From positions 62,001 to 126,000 of the forward strand of contig NZ_WPIK01000012.1 in the NCBI RefSeq assembly GCF_009754915.1: a DNA stretch of 64,000 bases. Reading direction: 5' to 3'. The notes beneath the pieces were generated by a model. The model made no database searches and was not told the DNA's origin. It was given only the letters and a program-made list of their open reading frames with translations. Below, in pieces: positions 55,772-64,000 of the stretch; position 1 is the first letter of the stretch; each line of letters begins with the position of its first letter. The stretch comes from Mucilaginibacter arboris. Its GTDB lineage: Bacteria; Bacteroidota; Bacteroidia; Sphingobacteriales; Sphingobacteriaceae. The position numbers and the translations under genes were made by a program.

Positions 55772-56632
55772 ATGTTAAAAGAAGATACTTTCAAAGATAA
55801 AACCATCATTATAACTGGCGGCGGGACCGGGCTTGGAAAAGCGATGGGAACTTATTTTCTGGAATTAGGCGCTAATCTGGTAATTACAAGTCGCAAGTTA
55901 AACGTTTTGCAGGAAGCAGCCCGCGAAATGGAAGCCCAAACCGGCGGCAAAGTATTGGCGTTAGCTTGTGATGTAAGAAATTATAATGAAGTAGAAAACA
56001 TTTTAAATCAGACAGTTAAAACTTTTGGAAGTGTACATGCGCTTATTAACAACGCAGCAGGCAATTTCATTTCTCCAACGGAACGTTTATCGGCCAATGC
56101 TTTTTCTACTATTATTGATATTGTGCTGAAAGGTTCCGTCAATTGTTCACTTGCTTTAGGCAAATACTGGTTGCAAGAAAAGCTTCCCGGCAATTTGCTT
56201 AACATTATTACCACTTACGCTTTCACTGGCTCCGGCTATGTTGTGCCGTCTGCCTGTGCCAAAGGCGGCGTATTGGCCATGACGCGCTCGTTAGCTGTAG
56301 AATGGGGCAGACATCAAATTCGTTGCAACGCTATTGCACCGGGGCCATTTCCAACAAAAGGTGCCTGGGACCGTTTATTACCGGGTAAAATGGCCCAAAA
56401 GTTCGACTTTAAAAACCGGGTCCCGCTAAAAAGAGTGGGCAAACATCAGGAAATAGCTAACCTTGCCGCTTTTCTGGTTTCTGATTTCTCGGGTTATATC
56501 AATGGCGAAATTATTACGATTGATGGCGGCGAATGGTTGCAAGGCGCCGGCCAGTTTAACGGTTTGGAAATGGTTACGGATGAAATGTGGAATACTATTG
56601 AACAACAAACCAGAGCTGCAAAAGGAAGTTAA
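55772..56632 (+). CDS. 2,4-dienoyl-CoA reductase-like SDR
   Basis: 286 residues, NADPH-type short-chain dehydrogenase: TGGGTGLGKAMGTYF, NNAAGNFISPTERL. The classical YxxxK tyrosine is absent: the lysine lies in VVPSACAKGGVLAM with serine four before it. Mitochondrial 2,4-dienoyl-CoA reductase has just this arrangement, using an upstream tyrosine (here in TTYAFTGSGY). Together with the isomerase before it, it would allow degradation of polyunsaturated fatty acids. Starts 15 bp after the motif pair. Confidence 0.85.
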   Translation: MLKEDTFKDKTIIITGGGTGLGKAMGTYFLELGANLVITSRKLNVLQEAAREMEAQTGGKVLALACDVRNYNEVENILNQTVKTFGSVHALINNAAGNFISPTERLSANAFSTIIDIVLKGSVNCSLALGKYWLQEKLPGNLLNIITTYAFTGSGYVVPSACAKGGVLAMTRSLAVEWGRHQIRCNAIAPGPFPTKGAWDRLLPGKMAQKFDFKNRVPLKRVGKHQEIANLAAFLVSDFSGYINGEIITIDGGEWLQGAGQFNGLEMVTDEMWNTIEQQTRAAKGS

Positions 56633-56647
56633 TGTTGATTTGATGCG

Positions 56648-56736
56648 ATACTTCTTTTATCAATAAAAAATTTGTGCTGATATTGCAGCTTCCTTAAAAG
56701 CAACAAAAATTTGTTTTAGGGTGATAAAAGAAGCAT
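56648..56736. repeat. Divergent motif pair
   Basis: ATACTTCTTTTA at 56648-56659 and exact TAAAAGAAGCAT at 56725-56736 (flank TTTTAGGGTGA). Mixed GTAT and GCAT arms, so the outer stem has one mismatch. Confidence 0.85.
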
Positions 56737-56784
56737 AATATTTACGAAAAAATTAATCCTAAGCCTGATAATCCATTAATATAA

Positions 56785-58083
56785 ATGATTGCTCAACTCC
56801 TGTTTCTAATCATACTGGCAGCTGCAATTTTCCTGTTCAGCAAAAATGCGGGAAAAATCAGGCGTAATATTTTACTGGGAAAAGATACCGGCCGAAGCGA
56901 TCATCCGGCAGAACGCTGGAAAACAATGGCAAAAGTAGCTTTAGGTCAAAGTAAAATGACCAAACGGCCGGTTGCCGCGCTGCTGCATTTGTTTATTTAT
57001 ATGGGATTTGTAATTATCAATATTGAAGTGCTGGAGATTATGATCGACGGACTTTTTGGTTCGCACCGAATATTTTCAAAGCCTTTGGGCAGCTTATATG
57101 GTTTGTTGATCGGCAGTTTTGAAGTGCTGGCTTTACTTGTACTTTTTTCGTGCGTTGTATTTTTAGCAAGAAGAAATATCTTGAAACTGAAAAGGTTCAG
57201 CGGAAAAGAAATGACCAAGTGGCCGCGTTCAGATGCCAATTACATCCTGATTATCGAAATCCTTTTAATGTCGGCATTCCTCACCATGAATGCTGCTGAC
57301 TACAAACTACAGCAATTGCATTTCGGGCATTATTTGCAGGCAGGCAGTTTTCCGGTTAGTGCATGGCTAAGTTTACTTTTACCTGCAAGTCCTCAATCTT
57401 TAGAAATAATTGAGCGTAGCTGCTGGTGGTTTCACATCATCGGAATTCTGGCTTTCTTAAATTACCTGCCTTATTCCAAGCACTTCCATATCCTGCTGGC
57501 TTTTCCGAACACTTATTATTCCAAACTCACGCCAAAAGGACAATTCAGCAACATGCCATCAGTTACCAATGAAGTAAAAGCTATGCTTGATCCGGCTTTT
57601 GTTCCGGAAACAATTGAACCCGGACGTTTTGGTGCGAAAGATGTAACTGATCTCACCTGGAAAAACCTGATGGATGCTTACACTTGTACAGAATGCGGGC
57701 GTTGTACCAGCGTTTGTCCGGCTAATATTACCGGAAAACTGCTTTCGCCGCGTAAAATTATGATGGATACGCGCGACCGGATTACCGAAGTTGGCAACAA
57801 CCTGGATAAACATGGAAAGGATTACAACGATAATAAAAACTTGCTTGACGACTACATTTCCCGCGAAGAACTTTGGGCTTGCACAACTTGTAATGCCTGC
57901 ACGGAAGCTTGTCCGGTAAATATTGATCCGCTTAATATCATCACTGATATGCGCCGTTACATTGTAATGGAAGAATCTCAGGCACCAGCCAGCCTGAATA
58001 ATATGTTCGGAAATGTGGAGAACAACAGTGCGCCATGGAAATACGCAAGTGCCGACCGTTTAAACTGGGCAAAAACTAATTAA
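56785..58083 (+). CDS. Membrane-bound 4Fe-4S protein (HdrC/GlpC-like, ETF electron acceptor candidate)
   Basis: 432 residues. Several membrane helices in the first 230 residues (IAQLLFLIILAAAIFLFS, LLHLFIYMGFVIINIEVL, VLALLVLFSCVVFLA), then two 4Fe-4S motifs: C-X2-C-X2-C-X3-CP starting at Cys301 (CTECGRCTSVCP) and Cys366 (CTTCNACTEACP). With the next gene it resembles membrane complexes that re-oxidise ETF and reduce quinone during beta-oxidation (EtfD type). The cytochrome b-like helices would carry electrons to menaquinone; that is inference. Confidence 0.88.
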   Translation: MIAQLLFLIILAAAIFLFSKNAGKIRRNILLGKDTGRSDHPAERWKTMAKVALGQSKMTKRPVAALLHLFIYMGFVIINIEVLEIMIDGLFGSHRIFSKPLGSLYGLLIGSFEVLALLVLFSCVVFLARRNILKLKRFSGKEMTKWPRSDANYILIIEILLMSAFLTMNAADYKLQQLHFGHYLQAGSFPVSAWLSLLLPASPQSLEIIERSCWWFHIIGILAFLNYLPYSKHFHILLAFPNTYYSKLTPKGQFSNMPSVTNEVKAMLDPAFVPETIEPGRFGAKDVTDLTWKNLMDAYTCTECGRCTSVCPANITGKLLSPRKIMMDTRDRITEVGNNLDKHGKDYNDNKNLLDDYISREELWACTTCNACTEACPVNIDPLNIITDMRRYIVMEESQAPASLNNMFGNVENNSAPWKYASADRLNWAKTN

Positions 58084-58122
58084 ATTTTCTTTTACGGGAG
58101 AATTAAAATCAATTTTAATCAC

Positions 58123-58944
58123 ATGAACGAAGTAAATATAGCAGCAGATAAAATCTGGAATGGTGTAGTGCCTACAATGGCTGAAATGGCTGCTGAAGGC
58201 AAAATACCAGAGATTTTATTTTGGGTAGGCTGCGCCGGAAGCTTTGATGAACGGGCACAGCAAATCACTAAAAGCATTTGCAAAATCCTGCATTATGTAG
58301 GCATGAGCTATGCAGTTTTAGGAACTGAAGAAAGTTGTACCGGCGACCCGGCAAAACGCGCAGGAAATGAGTTTTTGTTCCAGATGCAGGCCATAACAAA
58401 TATTGAAGTTTTGAATGCTTATAAAGTCAAAAAGATTGTAACTGGCTGTCCGCATTGTTTTAATACATTAAAAAATGAGTATCCGCAGCTTGGCGGAAGT
58501 TATGAAGTAATCCATCATACACAGCTCATCCAGCAGTTAATTGACGAAGGAAAGTTAAAAACGCAGGACGGCGAAAGTTTTAAAGGCAAGCGCATTACTT
58601 ATCATGATGCCTGCTATCTTGGCCGCGGCAATCAAATTTATGAAGCCCCAAGAAGTGCATTACAGGTTTTAGATGCCGAACTGGTAGAAATGAAACGTTG
58701 CCGGAGCAATGGCCTGTGCTGTGGAGCAGGCGGTGCACAAATGTTTAAAGAACCCGAACCAGGCAAAAAAGAGATCAGCACTGAACGTATTGAAGATGCC
58801 ATACAAGCCAAAGCGCAAATTGTAGCTTCCGCCTGCCCCTTTTGCATGACCATGCTGCGCGACGGCGTGAAACATAAAGAAAAAGAGCAGGAAATACAGG
58901 TATTGGATATTGCGGAAATTACGGCAAGAGCAAATGGATTATAG
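58123..58944 (+). CDS. CCG-domain Fe-S protein (HdrB-like)
   Basis: 273 residues with two cysteine-rich CCG domains: GCPHCFNTLKNEYP with HDACYLGRGNQIYEAPR, and RSNGLCCGAGGAQMF with ASACPFCMTMLRDG. In heterodisulfide reductase-like complexes this subunit holds a non-cubane cluster; in ETF:quinone systems it may receive electrons from ETF. 39 bp after its membrane partner, same direction, last gene of the beta-oxidation block. Confidence 0.9.
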   Translation: MNEVNIAADKIWNGVVPTMAEMAAEGKIPEILFWVGCAGSFDERAQQITKSICKILHYVGMSYAVLGTEESCTGDPAKRAGNEFLFQMQAITNIEVLNAYKVKKIVTGCPHCFNTLKNEYPQLGGSYEVIHHTQLIQQLIDEGKLKTQDGESFKGKRITYHDACYLGRGNQIYEAPRSALQVLDAELVEMKRCRSNGLCCGAGGAQMFKEPEPGKKEISTERIEDAIQAKAQIVASACPFCMTMLRDGVKHKEKEQEIQVLDIAEITARANGL

Positions 58945-59145
58945 ATTTATAAAAGAAGATTAAACACATGAATATTAAAAACACACGAGAGTGTAAATAA
59001 ACTGTGCTGAAGTTTAATTAATTACCTTCTATGATTAGTAAGGTTCTTCTAATTATGGCAGTAGAACAACAATGGCGACACTGGAGGTTCGCCTGTTCCC
59101 GTAAGATTTATTACGATGCCAATTCGTAACAGCAGTACAAGGCAA
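58945..59145. other. Gap between beta-oxidation block and batE
   Basis: 201 bp between converging genes, with one deletion-variant motif (TAAAAGAAGAT at 58950). No clear terminator stem. A 32-codon frame at 59031 lacks support. Confidence 0.4.
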
Positions 59146-59931
59146 TTAAATATCCTTTACATTATCTACAGTTATCCAGCCCGAATTTCCGTTAGGAAGC
59201 TCGATCTCTATCCAGTTTCCGTTCTTTTGGTTTACATCAACCTTGGTGCCTTCATGCATTACAAAAAGCGGTTTGGCATTCACATCGGGCGAACCTTTTA
59301 CAATAACAGAATTGCTGAAGATGATGGCCTGGTGATGCGAATTGAAATAATTAATTTGCCTGTTAGCCATAAAAATGGTGATAATTCCGAAAAGAATAGC
59401 TACAATACCTGTAAAAAAAGATGCTTTTTTTAGGATAAGTGAGCCTGCAAAAAGATAAGCTATTAACAATAGGAACCCGCCTAAAAAAAGCAGGTCACTT
59501 ATTATGGAAAGTATGTTAGCGGGTAAAACAAGGATAAAATTGTGCCACCATCGGGCAACAAAAAAATCAGGCTGCGGCTCTATTTTGTCGGCAATTTTGA
59601 GATTGGCAAACTGGATATTGATATTGATATCTTTATCATTTGGGGCGAGCTTACGGGCCTTTTCGTAATAGAGAATAGCGGACGCCATATCGTCTAACTT
59701 GTAATAAGCGTTGCCAGTATTAAAATAAATAACGGCTGATTGGTAACCATCGTTCAATATCTGCTGGTAAGTTTGTGCGGCCTGCTGATATTGTGCTTTG
59801 GCATATAGCTGATTGCCTTTTTCAAATAAGACGTTCTCCTTGTTATCACCCAAAGAAAACATGGGTAAAAGAAGCATCAACACCAGATACAACCCACTGG
59901 TTAGCCGATTATATTTTATCTTCAATTTCAT
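59146..59931 (-). CDS. batE: BatE, TPR and SH3 domain protein
   Basis: 261 residues. Signal peptide (YLVLMLLLPMFSLGD), TPR repeats at about 33-105 (FEKGNQLYAKAQYQQAAQTY, AVIYFNTGNAYYKLDDM), two membrane helices near 130-190, and a C-terminal bacterial SH3 domain (GTKVDVNQKNGNWIEIELPN). Start at 59931 overlaps batD by 23 bp, showing translational coupling. Bat proteins of Bacteroidota are linked to aerotolerance and envelope stress, but their function is unsettled. A motif copy in its signal-peptide codons (59866) encodes LMLLLP. Confidence 0.88.
   Translation of the reverse strand: MKLKIKYNRLTSGLYLVLMLLLPMFSLGDNKENVLFEKGNQLYAKAQYQQAAQTYQQILNDGYQSAVIYFNTGNAYYKLDDMASAILYYEKARKLAPNDKDININIQFANLKIADKIEPQPDFFVARWWHNFILVLPANILSIISDLLFLGGFLLLIAYLFAGSLILKKASFFTGIVAILFGIITIFMANRQINYFNSHHQAIIFSNSVIVKGSPDVNAKPLFVMHEGTKVDVNQKNGNWIEIELPNGNSGWITVDNVKDI
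59866..59877 (+). repeat. Exact TAAAAGAAGCAT motif inside the batE signal peptide codons
   Basis: Second case, after GH92, of a motif copy in a signal-peptide region, where leucine codons CTT and TTA accommodate it. Confidence 0.8.
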
Positions 59932-61708
59932 TGATCGTATTTTTTGCTTTGTCGAACACCTGCTGCTCCGATATTCCTGTCACGGGTGCAAAACGGGCCA
60001 TTTCGCACAAGTCCATCGTATCAACCAAATGATTAATGGTTATTGAATTTATTGAGTGTGATTGTAGTTGTGCGGTAATATTTTCTTTATTCAAGTTGGC
60101 AACGGGAATATTTAGCTTGTCGCTTAAGTAACCATACAAGCCTTTGGCAATTGCATCGTAAAAGGCTGATCTGTTACCCGCTGTTAATTCCTTTTGTGCA
60201 TTGGCTAAATGTTTTGCAGCCATTTTTCCCGCGCCTCTGCTTTTAACTTTAACCAAATCGCTGTTATATTGCCGGTTCCACTTGCGGTAAAATAATGCTG
60301 CTGCAAATAAGATTGGCCCCAGTAAAAGCAATATATAATACATTGCCGAATTATAAAAGCCTTCACCATCTTTATACAAATCAGCTGCTGTTGTTTTGAT
60401 ATATCTGATATCGTTACCAAGCAATTTAATATCCTGCTGATCTGAGGAATTGAAAGCAGGTGCATTAGCCTGGGCATCGCCTTTATTTACTTTAATACGG
60501 AATGCCTTTCCTGGCAGGGTTATATACTTTTTAGAAGCCGGATTAAAATAAGTGAAATTAACAGGGTTAAGCGTAAAATCGCCCTGATGGCGCGGAATTA
60601 GCAGGTAGCTGAATTTCCTGCTGCCCGAAACGCCATTTGAATCTACGGTGATCCGGTCGGTTGTTTTAGGGTCGTATTTTTCAAGATCAGCCGGTAAATT
60701 AATTTTAGGTGCGTCTATCAGATTAAGATTTCCCGTACCTGAAATTTCGACTGTATAATTAAGGGTTTCGTTTGCTTTTAATTCTTTTTTATCAGCATCA
60801 GTATAAAGGGAAAATGATCCCACAGCTCCGGTAAAATCAACAGGTTTTCCTGTAGTGGGAAGAGGAATAACATGGATAATTATGGGCTGGCTTTTTGCCT
60901 TGTACGGAACGTCCTTAAAATTATTATACATAGTGCCTAAAACGTTTATTGCAGGAAGCGGCAAACGCACACCAAAGTTCACGGTTAATGGATCGATACT
61001 AAGATCGCCGGCATGTTGAGGGAAAAGAATGCTTTGTTTGATAGTGGTTACGTTATATCTTAAACCTTTATAAACTTCACTTTTCCATGAATTACCATTT
61101 TTGTTAACCACATCCTGGTTCCAGAAGCCATTCAGTTCCGGGGCTTTATCGGGCTGTCCCCCCAGGATATCTACACGCGTATATATTTTGTAATCAACTT
61201 TAATTTGCTCGCCCACATAAGCATGTGTTTTATCAACCACAGCCCTTATAAATATTTGTTTAGAGATATCCCTGGTATCGGCTTTACTGTTATCAACGGG
61301 CGCAGCAGCGGCTTGCTGAGCCTGCTTCTGAACAGGAGGGGCTTGCCCTTTTACCGTTACTTTTAACGGGCTTGAAACCAAAGTATGCCCGTTAATTACA
61401 ATAGCGGCCGCATCAATCGTAAATGTACCTTCTTTTGTGGGAACAAGAATATAGCTGTAGGTAATATTAAGGGTAGTATTGCCGTTAACAGATGTCATAT
61501 CGGATGACATGTTTGGCCCGGATATTACCTGAAAGTTATTAAAATTGGGCGGTGTAAAATGAGTGCCGCCAGCATTCATTGAAAAATCAACCTCAAACTG
61601 CTCGCCTACGCCAACATTGCTTTTGCTTACTGAAGCTGTAAATTTTTGGGCAAACAGCAGTGTTGAAAACAGCAGTAAAATTGATAATATACCAAGTCTT
61701 TTTTTCAT
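59909..61708 (-). CDS. batD: BatD family protein
   Basis: 599 residues. Signal peptide (LGILSILLLFSTLLFAQ), then repeated immunoglobulin-like beta domains (SVSKSNVGVGEQFEVDFSMN, DKTHAYVGEQIKVDYKIYT), and a membrane helix at about 456-478 (MYYILLLLGPILFAAALFY) with a cytoplasmic helical tail. Typical BatD, the periplasmic scaffold of the Bat system. Upstream is a motif pair instead of a promoter I can recognise. Confidence 0.92.
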   Translation of the reverse strand: MKKRLGILSILLLFSTLLFAQKFTASVSKSNVGVGEQFEVDFSMNAGGTHFTPPNFNNFQVISGPNMSSDMTSVNGNTTLNITYSYILVPTKEGTFTIDAAAIVINGHTLVSSPLKVTVKGQAPPVQKQAQQAAAAPVDNSKADTRDISKQIFIRAVVDKTHAYVGEQIKVDYKIYTRVDILGGQPDKAPELNGFWNQDVVNKNGNSWKSEVYKGLRYNVTTIKQSILFPQHAGDLSIDPLTVNFGVRLPLPAINVLGTMYNNFKDVPYKAKSQPIIIHVIPLPTTGKPVDFTGAVGSFSLYTDADKKELKANETLNYTVEISGTGNLNLIDAPKINLPADLEKYDPKTTDRITVDSNGVSGSRKFSYLLIPRHQGDFTLNPVNFTYFNPASKKYITLPGKAFRIKVNKGDAQANAPAFNSSDQQDIKLLGNDIRYIKTTAADLYKDGEGFYNSAMYYILLLLGPILFAAALFYRKWNRQYNSDLVKVKSRGAGKMAAKHLANAQKELTAGNRSAFYDAIAKGLYGYLSDKLNIPVANLNKENITAQLQSHSINSITINHLVDTMDLCEMARFAPVTGISEQQVFDKAKNTINEIEDKI

Positions 61709-61761
61709 TTATATTTTAAAGGCTAAACTGCCTGTTTAAATTTTGTTTGGGCTGATTTTAG

Positions 61762-61842
61762 ATGCTTCTTTTATCACCTAAAAATCAGCAACCTTTAATT
61801 TTTTTATCAATTTCACTTAAAATTATACGATAAAAGAAGCAT
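61762..61842. repeat. Divergent motif pair between batC and batD
   Basis: Exact copies at 61762-61773 (flank TCACCT, AAAAAT) and 61831-61842 inside the bat operon, so it would lie within the transcript if the operon is continuous. Confidence 0.85.
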
Positions 61843-61864
61843 CTAAACCAATCGGCCTTTTAAA

Positions 61865-62632
61865 TTACCAGTCTTTTAAAATTCGTGCCTGGCCACCTTT
61901 TAATTTTTTATTTTTTAGCTTATCCTGCGTGCCCTGTTCCTGGTTGTTCAGCGCATCCAGCATCCGTTGGGCATCGTCTTTTGATATTTGATTGGGTTGT
62001 TGCTGATCTTGCTGATCCTTTTTGTCCTGGTCTTTTTTGTCCTGGTCCTTGTTCTGCTGGTTCGGGTCTTTATTCTGATCGTTTTTACCCTGGTTGTTTT
62101 TGTCCTGGTTTTTTTTATCCTGATCGTTTTTATTGTTCTTATTCTGATCCTTGTTCTGCTGATTTTGCTGGTTGTTATGTTGATTTTGCTTGTTTTGCTG
62201 CTGCTGTTTTTTCAGCATTTCCTGGGCATAAGCCAGGTTGTAACGTGTGGCATCATCTTTTGGATTATTAAGCAATGATTTTTTATAAGCATCGATGCTT
62301 TCCTCATACTTTTTAGTTTCCAACATAGAATTGCCCAGGTTATGATAAGCCCTTGCCTTTACAGATGAATTGGTTGCAGTTGATGCAATATCTGTAAAGT
62401 TCTTTGCTGCGTGATCAAACTTTTTTTGCTTGTATAAGGCATCACCCAAATTAAAATTTCCTGTTAAATTCTCGTTCTTTTTTTCGACTGCTTTCCGGTA
62501 ATCCGCTTCAGCTTCTTTAAACTTTTTCTGCTCATAAAGCTGGTTGCCCCGGTGGATAAGACTTTTTGCATCCTGAGCTAAAAGCACGGAAACATTCAAA
62601 ATCAATATAATAGTTATAACAAACTGCTTCAT
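61865..62632 (-). CDS. batC: BatC, TPR protein with charged low-complexity segment
   Basis: 255 residues. Signal peptide (ITIILILNVSVLLAQD), three TPR repeats at about 22-130 (GNQLYEQKKFKEAEADYRKA, FNLGDALYKQKKFDHAAKNF, YEESIDAYKKSLLNNPKDDA), then about 75 residues almost wholly Gln, Asn, Asp and Lys (about 140-215), and a short conserved end LKGGQARILKDW. Low-complexity tracts are usual in BatC. The start codon overlaps the batB stop (ATGA), so both are translated together. Confidence 0.9.
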   Translation of the reverse strand: MKQFVITIILILNVSVLLAQDAKSLIHRGNQLYEQKKFKEAEADYRKAVEKKNENLTGNFNLGDALYKQKKFDHAAKNFTDIASTATNSSVKARAYHNLGNSMLETKKYEESIDAYKKSLLNNPKDDATRYNLAYAQEMLKKQQQQNKQNQHNNQQNQQNKDQNKNNKNDQDKKNQDKNNQGKNDQNKDPNQQNKDQDKKDQDKKDQQDQQQPNQISKDDAQRMLDALNNQEQGTQDKLKNKKLKGGQARILKDW

Positions 62633-63669
62633 GGCTTTTTCACTTCAAACAATTTTAACCTGCTTAACCTTAAACTTTTCCTGCTGGAGATAAAAAACTC
62701 GATAACCAGCAACAACAAGGCGATAACCAGGAAAAACTGGAAACGATCTTCATAATCCTTAAATGATTTGCTGTCGTACGTTTTTTGCTGCATTTTGTGC
62801 ACCTGGTCCATTACGATACCTAATCCGCTATTGGCATTGGTTGCCCTTATGTAAACGCCGTTTCCGGCCAAAGCAATCTCTTTACACATATCTTCGTTCA
62901 GCTTGCTGATTACGGTATGCCCTACACTATCCGTATGAAAACCGGCCTGCTTGCCATTATCATAAATAGGAATAGGTGCTCCCTGCGGTGATCCAAAGCC
63001 GATAACGTGAATAGCAACACCTTTTTCGTGTGCGTTTTTTGCTGCTGCAACCGCATCGTCTTCGTGGTTTTCTCCGTCTGTCATCAGGATCATGGCTTTG
63101 CTGGTGCCATCCTTAAAATCAAAAGATTTCATCCCCATATCAATAGCGGCACCAATTGCGGTGCCCTGAACAGGAACGATACCTGTATTAATAGTATTTA
63201 AAAACAGCTTGGCAGCCGAATAATCTGTGGTTACGGGCATTTGCACATATGCTTCCCCAGCAAAAACAATAATACCAATGCGGTCATCGTGCAAATTATT
63301 AATCAGCTGGGCTAAAGCACTTTTTGCGTTTTCCAAACGGTTCGGTGCAAAATCCTGTGATAACATACTGTTTGAAACATCCAGCAAGATCATCAAATCG
63401 GCACCTTTTTTCTTCACTTCATCTATGTGTGTACCAACCTGCGGACCAGCTAAACCAATAATCAGCAGCGTATAAGCCACAATAAAAAAGATAAATTTAA
63501 GCGTTGGCCTTGAAAAGGAAACATCGGGCATAATCCGGCTGATCACCGCTTTATCTCCAAAAGCAGCAAGTGCCTTTTTTTTCCATCTCCTGATTATGAT
63601 AAATATGATAATCAGCAATGGCACAAGCAACAAAGCCCATAAAAGATATGCATTTGCGAAACGTAGCAT
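62629..63669 (-). CDS. batB: BatB, von Willebrand factor A domain protein
   Basis: 346 residues. Two N-terminal helices (LLWALLLVPLLIIIFIII and FIFFIVAYTLLIIGLAG), a VWA domain with MIDAS residues Asp97, Ser99 and Ser101 in LLDVSNSMLSQDF, the threonine in PVQGTAIGAAIDMG and Asp in MTDGENHEDD, and a C-terminal helix (FFLVIALLLLVIEFFI). Four-base overlaps on both sides join it to batC and batA. The MIDAS is complete, so it can bind a divalent metal ligand. Confidence 0.92.
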   Translation of the reverse strand: MLRFANAYLLWALLLVPLLIIIFIIIRRWKKKALAAFGDKAVISRIMPDVSFSRPTLKFIFFIVAYTLLIIGLAGPQVGTHIDEVKKKGADLMILLDVSNSMLSQDFAPNRLENAKSALAQLINNLHDDRIGIIVFAGEAYVQMPVTTDYSAAKLFLNTINTGIVPVQGTAIGAAIDMGMKSFDFKDGTSKAMILMTDGENHEDDAVAAAKNAHEKGVAIHVIGFGSPQGAPIPIYDNGKQAGFHTDSVGHTVISKLNEDMCKEIALAGNGVYIRATNANSGLGIVMDQVHKMQQKTYDSKSFKDYEDRFQFFLVIALLLLVIEFFISSRKSLRLSRLKLFEVKKP

Positions 63670-64000
63670 CAGGTTAAAGCTCCTTTAAAAATGGTGTTGT
63701 TCAATAAAAATTCTATCGATAAAAACAGCAGTGCCAAAATTGCAAACGGTAAATATCGCTCTGTTTTTTTATGGTATCGGGTAACTGCTATTTTGACTTT
63801 TTCCAACTTGTCAATCTGCTCATATATCTGTGCTAATTCATTGTTATTTCTTGCCCTGAAATATTTTCCTCCGGTTATATTACTAATTTTTATTAATGTA
63901 TTTTCATCTACATCAACAGGGACCATTTCGTAATGTGTATTGCCAAACTGGTCTTTAAAAGGATAACGCGCCGAGCCATTAGTCCCGATACCCACCGTAT
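63669..64000 (-). CDS. batA: BatA, VWA domain protein (C-terminal part, cut by window edge)
   Basis: The last 109 or so residues, running off the right edge. GIGTNGSARYPFKDQFGN is the end of the VWA domain, EMVPVDVDENTLIKISNITG and GKYFRARNNNELAQIYEQID are typical of BatA, and the helix PFAILALLFLSIEFLLNN closes it. The stop overlaps the batB start. The MIDAS lies outside the window. Confidence 0.9.
   Translation of the reverse strand, partial: TVGIGTNGSARYPFKDQFGNTHYEMVPVDVDENTLIKISNITGGKYFRARNNNELAQIYEQIDKLEKVKIAVTRYHKKTERYLPFAILALLFLSIEFLLNNTIFKGALT

Noticed and set aside
59031-59129. 32-residue ORF between the Fe-S gene and batE
   Set aside because: Tryptophan- and arginine-rich chance frame with no supporting context.
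61988-62278. Long hydrophobic frame on the forward strand within batC
   Set aside because: It is the complement of the Gln/Asn/Lys/Asp codon tract and reads as repetitive Leu/Val/Phe; batC is clearly the real gene.

Overview
The window reads as a chromosomal segment of a Bacteroidota bacterium, most likely Sphingobacteriaceae (Pedobacter/Mucilaginibacter-like). Grounds: a BatA-BatE cluster, a fused RibBA, a TamB/DUF490 giant, an OmpP1/FadL plus SGNH lipoprotein pair, GH92 and GH43 polysaccharide enzymes, TAnnTTTG promoter elements (the Bacteroidota -7 box) in front of tRNA and housekeeping genes, few Shine-Dalgarno-like sites, and an A+T-rich composition. Nothing looks like a prophage or integrated plasmid.

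Layout. 1-4.8 kb: uvrA start, an ECF sigma factor with a small partner, nth, recA, a two-helix mini-protein and tsaD. 4.9-12.7 kb: tamB, ribBA, an LptF/LptG-type permease and a START-like protein. 12.8-18.1 kb: tRNA-Met, a TsaC/Sua5 protein, a small membrane protein, pyrG, yidC and a solitary Phd-type antitoxin. 18.2-33 kb: an S9 peptidase, two tandem duplicated glycosyltransferases, an LD-carboxypeptidase, a GH92 mannosidase, a class A penicillin-binding protein and a metalloprotease/propeller/barrel giant. 33-39 kb: small genes, a DUF433/DUF5615 toxin-antitoxin pair, two translationally coupled glycosyltransferases, a PNPOx-like protein and GH43. 39-43 kb: tRNA-Leu, tRNA-Lys, the SGNH lipoprotein and OmpP1. 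43.1-58.9 kb: a fatty-acid beta-oxidation cluster led by an AraC regulator (etfBA, thioesterase, hydroxyacyl-CoA dehydrogenase/hydratase, thiolase, acyl-CoA dehydrogenase, acyl-CoA ligase, enoyl-CoA isomerase, dienoyl-CoA reductase, and two Fe-S proteins that probably pass ETF electrons to the membrane). 59.1-64 kb: batE, batD, batC, batB and the end of batA.

The most unusual signal is not a gene. The 12-mer TAAAAGAAGCAT (reverse ATGCTTCTTTTA) occurs exactly 30 times by my hand count, 15 in each orientation, plus eight copies with GCAT changed to GTAT and about a dozen near matches. I would expect about 0.02 copies by base composition. Some 26 of the 30 lie in the roughly 11% of the window that is intergenic; four are inside genes. 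Many form divergent pairs 31-81 bp apart whose inner sequences differ. The half-site is bipartite: the core, then about 5-7 variable bases, then an A tract. Pairs also occur between divergent promoters and inside a signal-peptide coding region, so termination alone cannot explain them. Density, bipartite shape, lack of strand bias and inverted pairing resemble the DNA uptake sequences of Pasteurellaceae and Neisseriaceae. A functional uptake signal, or another genome-wide recognition site, is a hypothesis this window raises but cannot prove.
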